DNA from: Vibrio sinensis
GTDB lineage: Bacteria > Pseudomonadota > Gammaproteobacteria > Enterobacterales > Vibrionaceae
Assembly: GCF_003605645.1 (NCBI RefSeq)
Contig: NZ_QVMU01000007.1
Span: 25,881-89,880 of the forward strand
Direction: 5' to 3'
Length of the DNA: 64,000 nucleotides
Positions 44,897-55,076 of this stretch are shown one piece after another; the stretch's first letter is position 1; the number at the start of each line of letters is the position of its first letter. The position numbers and the translations under genes were made by a program. Below the pieces are notes generated by a model. The model made no database searches and had not been told where the DNA came from. It worked only from the letters and a program-made list of their open reading frames with translations.

Positions 44897-46846
44897 TTAT
44901 TTACTTATTAGATCAATATATTCTTGCTCAGATAGAACGGTGACACCTTTCTCTTTGGCGCTATTAATCTTCGTTTCTCCAACCTTAGTTCCCGCAACGA
45001 GATAACTAGTTTTGCCAGTCACTGACTTAGCAACTTTTGCGCCTAACTCTTTCGCATGCTTTTCCATATCACCACGCTTTCCTTGAAGCATTGTGCCGGT
45101 GAAAACGACTATTGCTCCCGCAATTGGTGAGGATGAGTCATCTTTCTCCGAAGCTTTAGGCGTAATATTTAGATTAAATCCAAGCTCGTAAACTTTGAAG
45201 AACTCATCTTTAATATTCGCCAACCCTTCAACTATTGCTTCTGCACTGAGTTTCGCGAAGCCATCAAGATCAGCAATATCTTCTGCAGTCAGGGCAAATA
45301 GTTCGACCAATGAGTAATGTTCAAGAAGCTTTTCACAATTACCACCGCCTAAGCGACTCACTCCAAATGCTGACAAGAATCGCCAATCTTCTATACCAAT
45401 TTCTCGGCTTGCTTGTAACTGATCAAATAGATTTTTAGACGTTTTTTCGCCAAACCCATAAGCTGCAAACTCATGTGCTTTCAGGTTATACATTTGATGG
45501 ATATGTTTAACACCAAGATTAGTTAATTTTTCAATATTTTTTGGACCAAAACCATCATTGTTACCAAGCGTTTTGAAAAAGTGAACCAGCGTATTCTCTG
45601 TCTGAGCAGGACAATCATTTTTATTTGGACAGACCAAATGATCCGATTCCCAAATCAAATGAGATTGACAACTTGGGCACGATTCAGGAATTTGTGGCTC
45701 TGCCGCTTTAATCACTTTTTCAATTTTAGGTATAACTAAACCACTTCGCACAATTTGAAGTATCGCACCAGGACCTACGCCATTGGTTTTAACCATATTA
45801 TAATGATGCACAGTCACACGGCTTATCGTTGCACCACTAATTCTTGTTGGGACCAACTCTGCAACAGGCGTAACTCGACCTGTTCTGGACGTTTGTGGTG
45901 TCACACTAATGACTTCAACTTCAGCAGCTTCTTCATTAATTTTGAAAGCGATTTGCCAACGATGGAATTTTCTCGTTGCACCCATGTGCTCTTTGATACG
46001 AGAGTCCGTCGCTTCCAGTATTACCCCGTCGACATCATACCCAACCGCATTCCATATTTTGTCGATAATGGTTTCAAACTCAGCCATTAGTTCCTGATAA
46101 CTACCCGTCCAATTATCAATTGAACTAAATGGATAAAATACACAAGCGCCATCATGGATGGCTTTTTGAACTCGCTCATCAACGTTTTTCTCTGCAATAA
46201 TCGCAGCTTGAATGTTTCGAGAGTTCTCAAAGTACTGACTTAAATTGCTTTCAAAATAAGCTTTATCAATAACTATCTCTCCAGCACCTAACCCTCTTTC
46301 ACCATTTCGAGCTACTTTTAGCCCACGTTCGAAAGCTCGAGTTACATCCTGACCTCTTACACCATCACCTCGAGTATAGAGTTTTTCACCATCATCAAAT
46401 GCCGCATAACCATCGAGTTTTGGGGTAACGCGAATTTCTATTTCTTTAGTGTCTAGATCTAATTCCTTTGCCGCTTTGATGATTCTATCAAGCCACTTCT
46501 GGATCTCTTTCTTCGAATATGCCTTATCCGTAGATAGCATTTTTTGCGGCAATGTAACGGTTTTTCCAACATTGATTACCTCTGATTCAACAGAAGTCAC
46601 AAATGGATGATTCGGGTTTTCACTAGCGAATTGTTTACTGAATTCATCATAAGTAGAATCATCGATTACAGGAAAGCCGGAGCGATAACAAGCATTGGCA
46701 ATAACCAATAAAGATAATTGTTCATCATTACTTAGGTTGTCATTAGTTTTATTGCCAAAAGCAATTTCTAACTTGTTCAAATCAATATCGACTTCCAATT
46801 CATGAATAATGGAAAGCTGATCATTGTTAAACTTAAATTCTGTCAT
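44897..46846 (-). CDS. Divergent NAD-dependent DNA ligase
   Basis: Full-length LigA-type ligase, 649 aa, cytoplasmic, sealing nicks with NAD+. Domain Ia keeps Y54, Y66 and D67 but has Arg55 where LigA has His. The adenylation motif is TPKLDG (Lys143), followed by TRGDGVRGQDVT and IAFKINEE (Lys302). The Cys4 zinc finger uses C390, C393, C406 and C412; then helix-hairpin-helix repeats and a BRCT domain (about 573-649). The normally near-invariant NPRNAAAGSLRQLD segment is replaced by NSRNIQAAI. It occupies the usual ligA place next to zipA. Whether it is the only ligase of the cell cannot be seen. Confidence 0.9.
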   Translation of the reverse strand: MTEFKFNNDQLSIIHELEVDIDLNKLEIAFGNKTNDNLSNDEQLSLLVIANACYRSGFPVIDDSTYDEFSKQFASENPNHPFVTSVESEVINVGKTVTLPQKMLSTDKAYSKKEIQKWLDRIIKAAKELDLDTKEIEIRVTPKLDGYAAFDDGEKLYTRGDGVRGQDVTRAFERGLKVARNGERGLGAGEIVIDKAYFESNLSQYFENSRNIQAAIIAEKNVDERVQKAIHDGACVFYPFSSIDNWTGSYQELMAEFETIIDKIWNAVGYDVDGVILEATDSRIKEHMGATRKFHRWQIAFKINEEAAEVEVISVTPQTSRTGRVTPVAELVPTRISGATISRVTVHHYNMVKTNGVGPGAILQIVRSGLVIPKIEKVIKAAEPQIPESCPSCQSHLIWESDHLVCPNKNDCPAQTENTLVHFFKTLGNNDGFGPKNIEKLTNLGVKHIHQMYNLKAHEFAAYGFGEKTSKNLFDQLQASREIGIEDWRFLSAFGVSRLGGGNCEKLLEHYSLVELFALTAEDIADLDGFAKLSAEAIVEGLANIKDEFFKVYELGFNLNITPKASEKDDSSSPIAGAIVVFTGTMLQGKRGDMEKHAKELGAKVAKSVTGKTSYLVAGTKVGETKINSAKEKGVTVLSEQEYIDLISK

Positions 46847-46881
46847 TATCTAATACCAATTGGTTCTTTGTTCTGTTCTAG

Positions 46882-46999
46882 GTATGACCCAAGAAACTTG
46901 AATATACAGGCAGCCAGTAAGCCTCTGAGCATCGATGAACTATGTGATTGACGTACGAACGTCATCAGCACCGCTGCAGTTTCAAGTATGGTGGGTATA
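46882..46999. repeat. ERIC element between the ligase gene and zipA
   Basis: About 118 bp with inverted ends: TATGACCCAAGAAACTTGAA at the left, and the right end reads TTTCAAGTATGGTGGGTATA. The right end closely matches the ERIC terminus ACTTGAAGTATGACGGGTATA, with one base of arm sequence changed. The interior ATCGATGAACTATGTGATTG is comparable to the ERIC core. It lies within 40 bp of the ligase start codon, so it is in the ligase promoter region. Confidence 0.75.
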
Positions 47000-47160
47000 T
47001 AAGTCTATTTGAAACTCTACCAGTTGATTGGGTAGCAAACCAAGTCGTTTATTGAGGTTGAATCTCACTCGACATAACTGGTTCTAAATTCAAATAAACG
47101 AAGAATAAAAGGAGTATGACGACCCAATTGCTTAGGTGCAATAAGAAGTCAACACTGCAA

Positions 47161-47186
47161 TAAAAAAGGCCCCGAATCGGAGCCTC
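47161..47186 (-). terminator. Terminator of zipA
   Basis: On the minus strand the stem GGCTCCG/CGGGGCC (one G-T pair), loop ATT, is followed by TTTTTTA. It separates zipA from the ligase gene. Between it and the ERIC element (47000-47160) no gene is seen. Confidence 0.82.
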
Positions 47187-47211
47187 TTATCGAATAGCAG
47201 TCATGCTCAAA

Positions 47212-48138
47212 CTAAACAGTTTGAGCTGCCTTAAACGCTCTGATTTGTGCTCTGTATGCATCTAAACGATTTGATGACATTAAGTTGCGTCCATCATCAA
47301 GTACATTTCCGCCCATATCATCAGCGATTTGTTGTGCTGTTTTTAGCATCAACTTAAAGTTCTGCTCAGGGTCGCCAAAACAAGGTAGCGTCATAAAGAA
47401 AGAGATCCCCTTGGTAGAGAAATCCGCTGGGTCATCATGTTGTAACGTTCCAGGCTGCATCATGTTTGCAACGCTAAATAACACTTTCCCGGTGCCCGAT
47501 AGATCCGCATGGCGATGGAAAATATCCATATCGCCGTATAACAGACCATTTTGCTGCATGCTATCGAATAGCGTAGTGCCAATAAATGGCTCTTTACCTG
47601 CACAATGCACGTTAAAAACTATCACCTGTAATTCAGGTTCTGGTTCCGGTTCAGGCTCGGTTGCAATAACAGGCTCATTGATCGGTTCAATGACGGTTTC
47701 TTCTACCACTTCAACCGTAGCCATAGGCTCATGTGCCGTGTTGAGTTCATGGGTGATATTCGATTGCAACGGTTCAACGTCATCCTTGCTGACCTTGATT
47801 GATGGAATGTCAGATAGAGGCTCAGCTTCAGGAACCACAGTTCTTGCCTCTGACACAACATCGTCATAGCTATCAACCAATGGATCAGCCGAGGGTCTGT
47901 TCACTGAAAACTCAGGTTCTTTACGCTCCTTGCGAATGATTTCGTAATCATCTTCGGGTGCAAAACCACGCTCAGGAACACTCTCTAACACATCGTCATT
48001 TTCGACGTCTAATTTACCGAGTGGCTTATCTCCAAACTTAGATTTGCCTTCTTTTTTGCTTGTCCAAAGCCCATGAAACAACAAAGCTGCAATGGCCAAA
48101 GCCCCAACGATGATGAGTACGAATCGCAATTCCTGCAT
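47212..48138 (-). CDS. zipA: Cell division protein ZipA
   Basis: FtsZ-membrane tether of 308 aa. One N-terminal membrane helix (about 5-25, [21 protein letters not shown]), a charged, Pro/Glu-rich linker (about 27-172, including an EPEPEPEPE repeat), and the C-terminal FtsZ-binding domain (about 173-305) with [39 protein letters not shown]. The gene is divergent from cysZ, as in other vibrios. Confidence 0.95.
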   Translation of the reverse strand: MQELRFVLIIVGALAIAALLFHGLWTSKKEGKSKFGDKPLGKLDVENDDVLESVPERGFAPEDDYEIIRKERKEPEFSVNRPSADPLVDSYDDVVSEARTVVPEAEPLSDIPSIKVSKDDVEPLQSNITHELNTAHEPMATVEVVEETVIEPINEPVIATEPEPEPEPELQVIVFNVHCAGKEPFIGTTLFDSMQQNGLLYGDMDIFHRHADLSGTGKVLFSVANMMQPGTLQHDDPADFSTKGISFFMTLPCFGDPEQNFKLMLKTAQQIADDMGGNVLDDGRNLMSSNRLDAYRAQIRAFKAAQTV

Positions 48139-48336
48139 TTTTAGCTCTCATTTGCTCGACGACGAGTTAACTACTCGCCATTAGAGTCTGATTAAACTGA
48201 TTTACGAATTACTTTACCAAAACTACCTAGGGTTTTAGAACAACTTAATGTGAGAAGTTCCCAAGATGTTGTGATTTTGAACACGCTTTTTTCCTGTTAA
48301 GATAAAAAAGCTCAATTTCTAAACGTAAAATAAGAT

Positions 48337-49086
48337 ATGAATACACACATTCAGCCACGTTCTGGCTTCAGCTATTTCTTTTATGGATTACAAATCGCCC
48401 TTACTCCTGGTATTCGTCGATTTGTTCTCATGCCACTTCTCGCCAATATCCTCTTGGTCGGGGGGGCTCTTTTTTATTTGTTCTCACATATGGACCAATG
48501 GATACAACAACTACTTGGCCAAATTCCTGATTTTCTCTCTTGGTTAAGCTATGTGCTTTGGCCTTTAATTGCCATTACTATATTAGCTACTTTTTCCTAC
48601 TTCTTTAGCACACTGGCCAATTTTATTGCCGCACCCTTTAACGGACTGCTTGCTGAAAAAGTGGAAATGCACCTCACAGGGAAAAAAATCAACGATGACG
48701 GCTTACTCGATATCGTTAAAGATGTCCCACGCATACTCGGTCGCGAATGGCGTAAGATCCGTTACGTTCTCCCAAAAGCTATTGGGTTATTTCTGTTGTT
48801 GCTAATCCCAGGTCTAGGACAAACACTTGGCCCTGTATTATGGTTTATCTTTACCGCTTGGATGCTGGCTATCCAATATTGTGACTATCCATTTGATAAT
48901 CACAAAATTAGCTTTCAGGATATGCGACACAATTTGAAACAAAAACAGACCACTGCGTATGGCTTCGGGGCATTGGTTGCCGTGTTTACCACTATCCCTA
49001 TCTTAAATTTGGTCGTAATGCCGATTGCGGTATGTGGTGCAACGGCGCTATGGGTTGCAGAGTTTAAACATAAACACACATCATAG
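48337..49086 (+). CDS. cysZ: Sulfate transporter CysZ
   Basis: Inner-membrane protein of 249 aa that brings in sulfate for cysteine synthesis. [30 protein letters not shown] is the family start; hydrophobic segments alternate with amphipathic ones, and the motif [15 protein letters not shown] is present. It lies upstream of cysK, the usual neighbour, but 477 bp with an ERIC element intervene. Confidence 0.94.
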   Translation: MNTHIQPRSGFSYFFYGLQIALTPGIRRFVLMPLLANILLVGGALFYLFSHMDQWIQQLLGQIPDFLSWLSYVLWPLIAITILATFSYFFSTLANFIAAPFNGLLAEKVEMHLTGKKINDDGLLDIVKDVPRILGREWRKIRYVLPKAIGLFLLLLIPGLGQTLGPVLWFIFTAWMLAIQYCDYPFDNHKISFQDMRHNLKQKQTTAYGFGALVAVFTTIPILNLVVMPIAVCGATALWVAEFKHKHTS

Positions 49087-49375
49087 AACTCTATACCCTA
49101 CAACTTATAACGTGAAGAGGTACGCCCAGTGCCTCTTCAGGCTCCATACTCAGGCTTATCACTCACTCAATATCTGTACAACTCACTGGCCTCCGAAGAG
49201 CTATAAAATCCTATCGATTTACATCAATCATAACCAGATTAAACAACGCTAATAGCAACATTTGACGCCACTTTTATACAGAAATCGCATCTAATTAATA
49301 AGATATAACTTTTTCGTACTTCTCTCTGTTTTTTTCCTGTCATAATCTAAAACCACAGTCACAACACACAAATGC

Positions 49376-49501
49376 GATACCCAAACACCTTGGAGTAGCC
49401 AGTCGGCAATAAATTAATGGTACCCATGAGCATAGCTAGACTATGAAATTGAGTGCACTAATGCAGGCAGTGACACTATAACTTCAAGTGGGAAGGGTAT
49501 A
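49376..49501. repeat. ERIC element upstream of cysK
   Basis: About 126 bp, the usual ERIC length. Left end GATACCCAAACACCTTGGAG; the core GGTACCCATGAGCATAGCT resembles the ERIC core, and the right end is ACTTCAAGTGGGAAGGGTATA. It lies 60 bp before cysK. The remaining part of the gap (49087-49375) is AT-rich with no gene seen. Confidence 0.7.
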
Positions 49502-49563
49502 ACTTGCTTGAGTTTACTCGCTAATATTCAAGCAAGCGGCCTATTACATAAAGGATGATACCT

Positions 49564-50532
49564 ATGAGCAAAATCTACGAAGACAACTCCCAGACTATTG
49601 GTAATACTCCCCTAGTTCGTTTAAACAAAGTCAGTAATGGTAACGTGCTAGCTAAAATTGAAGCTCGTAACCCTAGCTTTAGTGTTAAATGCCGAATCGG
49701 CGCCAATATGATTTGGGATGCGGAGAAGCAGGGAAAACTCAAAGCTGGTGTCGAACTTGTTGAGCCAACCAGTGGTAACACGGGTATAGCACTGGCTTTC
49801 GTCGCTGCTGCACGTGGTTATCAACTCACGCTAACGATGCCAGAGTCAATGAGTCTTGAGCGTCGTAAATTACTTAAAGCGTTAGGCGCAAAACTTGAGC
49901 TGACAGAAGCAGCTAAAGGCATGAAAGGCGCAATCGCTAAAGCTGAAGAAATTGTGGCAAGTAACCCTGAAAAATATTTGCTACTACAACAATTCAACAA
50001 CCCAGCTAACCCTGAAATTCATGAAAAAACCACAGGACCAGAGATTTGGGATGCCACTGATGGCGAAATTGATGTGTTTGTTGCTGGTGTCGGTACGGGC
50101 GGTACGATTACAGGTACAAGCCGTTACATCAAAGGCGAAAAAGGCAAAGCCATTTTGTCTGTTGCTGTTGAACCAGCAGAATCTCCAGTCATTGCACAAG
50201 CGATTGCCGGTGATGATATTCAACCTGCGCCACATAAAATCCAAGGTATTGGTGCTGGTTTCATTCCTGGAAACCTCGATCTTGAGCTAATTGACCGTGT
50301 CGAGGCCGTAACTTCTGAAGAAGCAATTGAGATGGCTCAGCGCCTTATGGAAGAGGAAGGTATCCTTGCAGGAATTTCTTCAGGAGCTGCGGTAGTTGCT
50401 GCCAACAGAATTGCAGAACTACCTGAATTCAAAGGGAAAACAATCGTAACGATTCTACCAAGTTCTGGTGAGCGTTATCTCAGCACAGCCTTGTTTGCAG
50501 GCATATTTACTGAAAAAGAGAACCAACAGTAA
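49564..50532 (+). CDS. cysK: Cysteine synthase A
   Basis: O-acetylserine sulfhydrylase, PLP-dependent, 322 aa; makes cysteine from O-acetylserine and sulfide. The PLP lysine is in [14 protein letters not shown], the substrate loop is [12 protein letters not shown], and the phosphate loop is VGTGGTITG. The ATG at 49564 has AAGGA 8 nt upstream; the ATG 9 nt earlier overlaps that site and is rejected. Confidence 0.96.
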   Translation: MSKIYEDNSQTIGNTPLVRLNKVSNGNVLAKIEARNPSFSVKCRIGANMIWDAEKQGKLKAGVELVEPTSGNTGIALAFVAAARGYQLTLTMPESMSLERRKLLKALGAKLELTEAAKGMKGAIAKAEEIVASNPEKYLLLQQFNNPANPEIHEKTTGPEIWDATDGEIDVFVAGVGTGGTITGTSRYIKGEKGKAILSVAVEPAESPVIAQAIAGDDIQPAPHKIQGIGAGFIPGNLDLELIDRVEAVTSEEAIEMAQRLMEEEGILAGISSGAAVVAANRIAELPEFKGKTIVTILPSSGERYLSTALFAGIFTEKENQQ

Positions 50533-50558
50533 TACGTATCCAAATCAATTTTTGGTTT

Positions 50559-50587
50559 AAAAAAGCCCCAACAAGGGGCTTTTTTGT
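50559..50587 (+). terminator. Terminator of cysK
   Basis: The stem AAAAAGCCCC/GGGGCTTTTT with loop AACAA. The following gap up to ptsH (50588-50833) shows no gene and presumably carries the pts promoter. Confidence 0.88.
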
Positions 50588-50833
50588 TGATCCTAGCCTC
50601 ACCTTTGGTAATATCAGCACTGTTTTATTTTTAGCTGTAAAATAAAAAGCTAAAACAAGATTAAGAGCAAAGGCGAATGAAGGCGAAGATCGGAAGCGCG
50701 TTTGCAGAAATTATAATCGGCATAAGCTCTAGCATAAAATGCTACTTACTCGTCTAGCGATAAGTATTATTAAGAGTTAAGCTAATTATCGGTTAATAAA
50801 CTATCTAAATATAAATCAATTGGGGTATACACA

Positions 50834-51091
50834 ATGTACGAGAAGCAAGTTGAAATCACTGCAGAAAACGGTCTTCACACTCGTCCAGCAGCACAGTTCG
50901 TGAAAGAAGCTAAAACATTTGACGCAGACATCACAGTAACTTCAAACGGTAAAAGCGCTAGCGCAAAAAGCCTATTCAAACTACAAACTCTAGGCCTAGT
51001 AAAAGGCACTGTAGTGACTCTTTCTGCTGAAGGTCCTCAAGCTCAACAAGCTGTTGACCACCTAGTTGCCCTAATGGACCAACTACACTAA
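50834..51091 (+). CDS. ptsH: Phosphocarrier protein HPr
   Basis: Passes phosphate from EI to sugar-specific EIIA proteins; 85 aa. Phosphorylated His15 lies in [12 protein letters not shown], and Ser46 in [15 protein letters not shown]. The codons are those of a highly expressed gene. First gene of ptsHI-crr; a hairpin follows before ptsI. Confidence 0.98.
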   Translation: MYEKQVEITAENGLHTRPAAQFVKEAKTFDADITVTSNGKSASAKSLFKLQTLGLVKGTVVTLSAEGPQAQQAVDHLVALMDQLH

Positions 51092-51109
51092 TCAGTGTGA
51101 CCTATTTAA

Positions 51110-51137
51110 AAGCCATTTTGTGAAAACAAAGTGGCTT
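51110..51137 (+). promoter_or_regulatory. Hairpin between ptsH and ptsI
   Basis: AGCCATTTTGT and ACAAAGTGGCT pair fully (one G-T) around GAAA, followed by a weak T-rich run. It probably tunes read-through or mRNA stability so that more HPr than EI is made. Confidence 0.55.
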
Positions 51138-51225
51138 TGTTGGAAATAGGCTCAAAAATAAGCTACACATTATCGTTAGCGTATCCATTTTTCCCGTTTA
51201 AAGTTGACCAATTTAAGGTAAGGCT

Positions 51226-52950
51226 ATGATTTCAGGCATCCTAGCATCTCCTGGTATTGCTGTTGGTAAAGCACTACTACTTCAAGAAGATGAAATTGTC
51301 CTAAACACCCAAACTATCTCAGACGACCAAGTAGAAGCCGAAGTTGCGCGTTTCTTTGATGCTCGTAACAAATCTTCAGCTCAGCTTGAAACTGTCAAGC
51401 AAAAAGCACTTGAAACCTTCGGTGAAGAAAAAGAAGCGATCTTTGAAGGTCACATCATGCTTCTTGAAGACGAAGAGCTAGAAGAAGAAATCCTAGCACT
51501 GATCAAGAAAGACAAAATGTCTGCAGATAACGCTATTTACACCGTTATCGAAGAGCAAGCATGTGCTCTTGAATCACTTGATGATGAATACCTAAAAGAA
51601 CGTGCAACTGATATCCGTGATATCGGTACTCGTTTCGTTAAAAACGCACTAGGCATCAACATCGTATCTCTAGCTGATATCGATCAAGAAGTGATTCTAG
51701 TTGCTTACGACCTAACGCCATCTGAAACTGCACAAATCAACCTAGACTACGTTCTTGGTTTTGCTTGTGACATCGGCGGTCGTACTTCTCACACTTCTAT
51801 TATGGCTCGTTCTCTAGAACTTCCAGCTATCGTAGGTACTAACGACATCACGAAACAAGTTAAGAATGGCGACATGCTAATTCTTGATGCGATGAACAAC
51901 AAAATCGTGATCAATCCTAGCGATGCAGAAGTAGCTGAAGCGAAAGCGATTAAAGCTGCATTCCTTGCAGAAAAAGAAGAGCTAGCAAAATTAAAAGACC
52001 TTCCAGCTGAAACGCTTGACGGTCACCGCGTAGAAGTATGCGGTAACATCGGTACTGTTAAAGACTGTGATGGCATCATCCGCAACGGCGGCGAAGGTGT
52101 TGGTCTGTACCGTACTGAGTTCCTATTTATGGATCGCTCTGCACTACCAACTGAAGATGAGCAGTACCAAGCTTATAAAGAAGTTGCTGAAGCAATGCAC
52201 GGCGAAGCTGTGATCATCCGTACTATGGATATCGGCGGCGACAAAGATCTACCTTACATGGATCTTCCAAAAGAAATGAACCCGTTCCTAGGCTGGCGTG
52301 CAGTACGTATCAGCTTGGATCGTCGTGACATTCTACGTGACCAGCTACGTGGCATCTTACGTGCGTCTGCACACGGTACGCTACGCATCATGTTCCCAAT
52401 GATTATTTCTGTAGAAGAAATTCGTGAGCTGAAAAAAGCGATCGAAGAGTACAAGGCAGAATTGCGTGCTGAAGGTCTAGCATTCGACGAAAACATCGAA
52501 ATCGGTGTTATGGTTGAAACGCCAGCAGCTGCGGCAATCGCACACCACCTTGCGAAAGAAGTTTCTTTCTTCTCTATCGGTACTAACGACTTAACGCAAT
52601 ACACTCTTGCAGTTGACCGTGGTAACGAAATGATTTCTCACCTATACAACCCACTATCACCAGCAGTACTGACTGTGATTAAGCAAGTTATTGATGCTTC
52701 TCACGCAGAAGGTAAATGGACTGGTATGTGTGGTGAGCTTGCAGGTGATGAACGCGCAACACTGCTACTACTAGGTATGGGTCTAGACGAGTTCTCTATG
52801 AGCGGTATTTCTATCCCTGCAGTTAAGAAAGTTATCCGTAATTCTACATTTGCTGAAGTAAAAGCAATGGCAGAAGAAGCGCTTTCTTTACCAACAGCGG
52901 CAGAAATTGAAGCGGTTGTAGAAAAATTTATTGCTGCTAAAAGCCAGTAA
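51226..52950 (+). CDS. ptsI: PTS enzyme I
   Basis: PEP-protein phosphotransferase of 574 aa. Active His189 in [13 protein letters not shown]; the PEP-binding C-terminal barrel includes [45 protein letters not shown] and [18 protein letters not shown], with the Cys region [11 protein letters not shown]. It phosphorylates HPr in the cytoplasm. AAGGTAAGG precedes the ATG. Confidence 0.98.
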   Translation: MISGILASPGIAVGKALLLQEDEIVLNTQTISDDQVEAEVARFFDARNKSSAQLETVKQKALETFGEEKEAIFEGHIMLLEDEELEEEILALIKKDKMSADNAIYTVIEEQACALESLDDEYLKERATDIRDIGTRFVKNALGINIVSLADIDQEVILVAYDLTPSETAQINLDYVLGFACDIGGRTSHTSIMARSLELPAIVGTNDITKQVKNGDMLILDAMNNKIVINPSDAEVAEAKAIKAAFLAEKEELAKLKDLPAETLDGHRVEVCGNIGTVKDCDGIIRNGGEGVGLYRTEFLFMDRSALPTEDEQYQAYKEVAEAMHGEAVIIRTMDIGGDKDLPYMDLPKEMNPFLGWRAVRISLDRRDILRDQLRGILRASAHGTLRIMFPMIISVEEIRELKKAIEEYKAELRAEGLAFDENIEIGVMVETPAAAAIAHHLAKEVSFFSIGTNDLTQYTLAVDRGNEMISHLYNPLSPAVLTVIKQVIDASHAEGKWTGMCGELAGDERATLLLLGMGLDEFSMSGISIPAVKKVIRNSTFAEVKAMAEEALSLPTAAEIEAVVEKFIAAKSQ

Positions 52951-52970
52951 TCTACTGCTTCTTGTTAAAT

Positions 52971-52996
52971 AGACGGGCATTTAAAAATGTTCGTCT
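52971..52996 (+). promoter_or_regulatory. Hairpin between ptsI and crr
   Basis: AGACGGGCATTT pairs with AAATGTTCGTCT (two G-T pairs) around a 2-nt loop, without a T-run. A likely mRNA stability or partial-stop element between the two genes. Confidence 0.5.
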
Positions 52997-53059
52997 ATTC
53001 AGTGAGAGTGGTATACTATATTTCGAAGAAATAAAACTAAACGTTAGGAGCATGACACA

Positions 53060-53569
53060 ATGGGTCTGTTTGACAAACTTAAGAAGCTAGTATCTGACGA
53101 TAGCTCTAATGCTGGTGCAATCGAAATCATCGCACCACTATCAGGCGAAATCGTAAACATTGAAGATGTGCCAGATGTTGTATTCGCAGAAAAAATCGTT
53201 GGTGACGGCATCGCGATTAAACCTGCTGGCAACAAAATGGTAGCTCCAGTAAACGGTACTATCGGTAAAATCTTCGAAACGAACCACGCGTTCTCAATCG
53301 AATCAGATGACGGCATTGAGCTTTTTGTTCACTTCGGTATTGATACTGTTGAACTGAAAGGCGAAGGCTTCAAGCGTATCGCAGAAGAAGGTCAATCAGT
53401 GAAAGCTGGTGACACTGTTATTGAATTCGATCTTGCTCTTCTTGAAGAAAAAGCAAAATCAACTCTAACACCTGTTGTTATTTCTAACATGGACGAAATC
53501 AAAGAGCTAAACAAGCTTTCTGGTTCTGTAACTGTTGGTGAAACTCCAGTTCTACGTGTAACTAAGTAA
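53060..53569 (+). CDS. crr: PTS glucose-specific EIIA component
   Basis: Cytoplasmic EIIA-Glc of 169 aa, phosphate carrier and regulator of adenylate cyclase and non-PTS uptake. The active histidines are His76 (TNHAFSIES) and His91 ([17 protein letters not shown]). TTAGGAG precedes the ATG. Last gene of the pts group. Confidence 0.97.
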   Translation: MGLFDKLKKLVSDDSSNAGAIEIIAPLSGEIVNIEDVPDVVFAEKIVGDGIAIKPAGNKMVAPVNGTIGKIFETNHAFSIESDDGIELFVHFGIDTVELKGEGFKRIAEEGQSVKAGDTVIEFDLALLEEKAKSTLTPVVISNMDEIKELNKLSGSVTVGETPVLRVTK

Positions 53570-53584
53570 TTTTACTTAGCTAAA

Positions 53585-53617
53585 CGAAAAAACGCTGCTC
53601 TCGGGCAGCGTTTTTTA
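53585..53617. terminator. Terminator of crr
   Basis: The stem AAAAAACGCTGC/GCAGCGTTTTTT, loop TCTCGG, works for crr and could also stop ubiF transcripts from the other side. Confidence 0.88.
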
Positions 53618-53656
53618 TTGTCTTTATTTCTGGTAACTTTCTATTTTTATAACGGT

Positions 53657-54808
53657 CTACTTTAAGCCCAAAGCGTACTTAAGTACTTGCTGTTTCACTG
53701 GGCCAGTCTTATCCGCTATTTTCAATGCAGCATTACGTAGCAATTTCAACGGCGCAATATCATTGCTAAAACTCGTGTAGAAGAAATCCATACCAGCCTG
53801 CATTAACAGGTTATCGCCTCGACGTTTACGCTCATACGCCGCCAATAATTCCTCTGAGATGGCTTCTCCACCAACCACATCCAATAGCGCCGCAACATCT
53901 TTAAAGCCAAGATTGACGCCTTGCCCCGCTAGCGGATTGATTGTGTGTGCAGAATCCCCAACTAAAATACAACGATTCTTCACGTATTGCTGAGCATGAC
54001 GACGAGTCAATGGGAATGAACCATGTTGGAGTACTTTAATGTCACCAAGCTCTGTTGGGAAATGAATCAATATCTCTTCTCGCAATTGTTCATTACTCAT
54101 CGCACTCAATTGCTTAATTCGTTTCGGTGAGTCATACCACACCAATGAACCTTGCTTGCCACAAAGTGGTAAAAAAGAACGGGGCCCAGATGGGTTAAAT
54201 TGCTGCCAAGTAATATCTTGCTGCTCTAATGTGGTTTCCACATTAATCAACATACAATGCTGACGATAATCCCATGCGGTAATACCAATGCCTGCGAGTT
54301 GGCGAACTTTCGAATTTGCGCCATCGGCACCAATAACCCATTCTGCGCTCAATGTACGACCTGACATGAGCGTCATTTCAACTTCCTGTGCAAAAGTCAT
54401 AGAAGCTAATGAATCAGGACAAATCACCGTCAGATTAGGATATTGTGAAAATTGCTGCCACAAACCAAGTTGGATTACGCGGTTCTCGACAATATAACCA
54501 AGTTGCTCCAATTCAAGCTCTTCACTACTAAAACGAGTTCGACACTCTGGGTGTTCCCACGTTTCTAAACGGCGATATGGGCAAATTCGCATCGCCTCAA
54601 TTCCTTGCCATGCACCAAGCTTTTGTAGGATCTCAACTGAGTGGTGTGAAATGGCAGAAACACGAATATCCATCGCTTGATCCACGGTGAATGCTTCGGG
54701 CTGATGCCCCTCAACCAACACAACTTGTCGGCCTTGCTTAGCAAAACCCAGTGCGACGGCTGCACCAACCATGCCGCCACCGATCACAGCAATATCAAAC
54801 TTGTTCAT
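53657..54808 (-). CDS. ubiF: FAD-dependent ubiquinone hydroxylase, UbiF type
   Basis: Flavoprotein monooxygenase of 383 aa for a ring hydroxylation in ubiquinone synthesis. FAD-binding motif AVIGGGMVGAAVALGFAKQG at the N-terminus, VIGADGANSKVRQLAG in the middle, and the second FAD motif LVGDSAHTINPLAGQGVNLGFKD. Among UbiF, UbiH and UbiI paralogues, UbiF is chosen because it lies divergent to miaB, as in E. coli; the exact position hydroxylated is inferred. Confidence 0.88.
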   Translation of the reverse strand: MNKFDIAVIGGGMVGAAVALGFAKQGRQVVLVEGHQPEAFTVDQAMDIRVSAISHHSVEILQKLGAWQGIEAMRICPYRRLETWEHPECRTRFSSEELELEQLGYIVENRVIQLGLWQQFSQYPNLTVICPDSLASMTFAQEVEMTLMSGRTLSAEWVIGADGANSKVRQLAGIGITAWDYRQHCMLINVETTLEQQDITWQQFNPSGPRSFLPLCGKQGSLVWYDSPKRIKQLSAMSNEQLREEILIHFPTELGDIKVLQHGSFPLTRRHAQQYVKNRCILVGDSAHTINPLAGQGVNLGFKDVAALLDVVGGEAISEELLAAYERKRRGDNLLMQAGMDFFYTSFSNDIAPLKLLRNAALKIADKTGPVKQQVLKYALGLK

Positions 54809-54910
54809 ATTTCGCGCGTCATCATCTTGATTTGTGAATGATTTTTTATTGTACGGATTGATTACGAAAATGTAACTAAAAACCTTAACTCGACTGAGGG
54901 CAAAGCCCTT

Positions 54911-54962
54911 GTAAAATCAAGCTTTGACTGATTTTACCTCAGCACTAGTCAGGTGCTTTTTA
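54911..54962 (+). other. Two hairpins between ubiF and miaB
   Basis: GTAAAATCA/TGATTTTAC (54911-54919, 54929-54937), then AGCAC/GTGCT (54941-54945, 54953-54957) followed by TTTTT. The second resembles a weak terminator on the plus strand. They may belong to a short leader or sRNA before miaB; nothing else supports this. Confidence 0.3.
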
Positions 54963-55076
54963 AAGCAGTACAATACGCCGCTTACCGCCGCGATGGCGGC
55001 TATAATTTGAATGAACAGTGGTCAATCAAGGCTGCCAGTTCAACGATTTTTAAGATTTAACACGAGCGAAAGTGAG

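Noticed and set aside
47095-47165. 15-codon plus-strand frame with AAAGGAG just before ATG, between the ligase gene and zipA
   Set aside because: The ribosome-site spacing is too short and it runs into the zipA terminator; no sign of an IS remnant.
47285-47869. 194-aa plus-strand frame opposite zipA with a GSGSGSGSG stretch
   Set aside because: The repeat is the reverse reading of the EPEPEPE linker of ZipA; no ribosome site.
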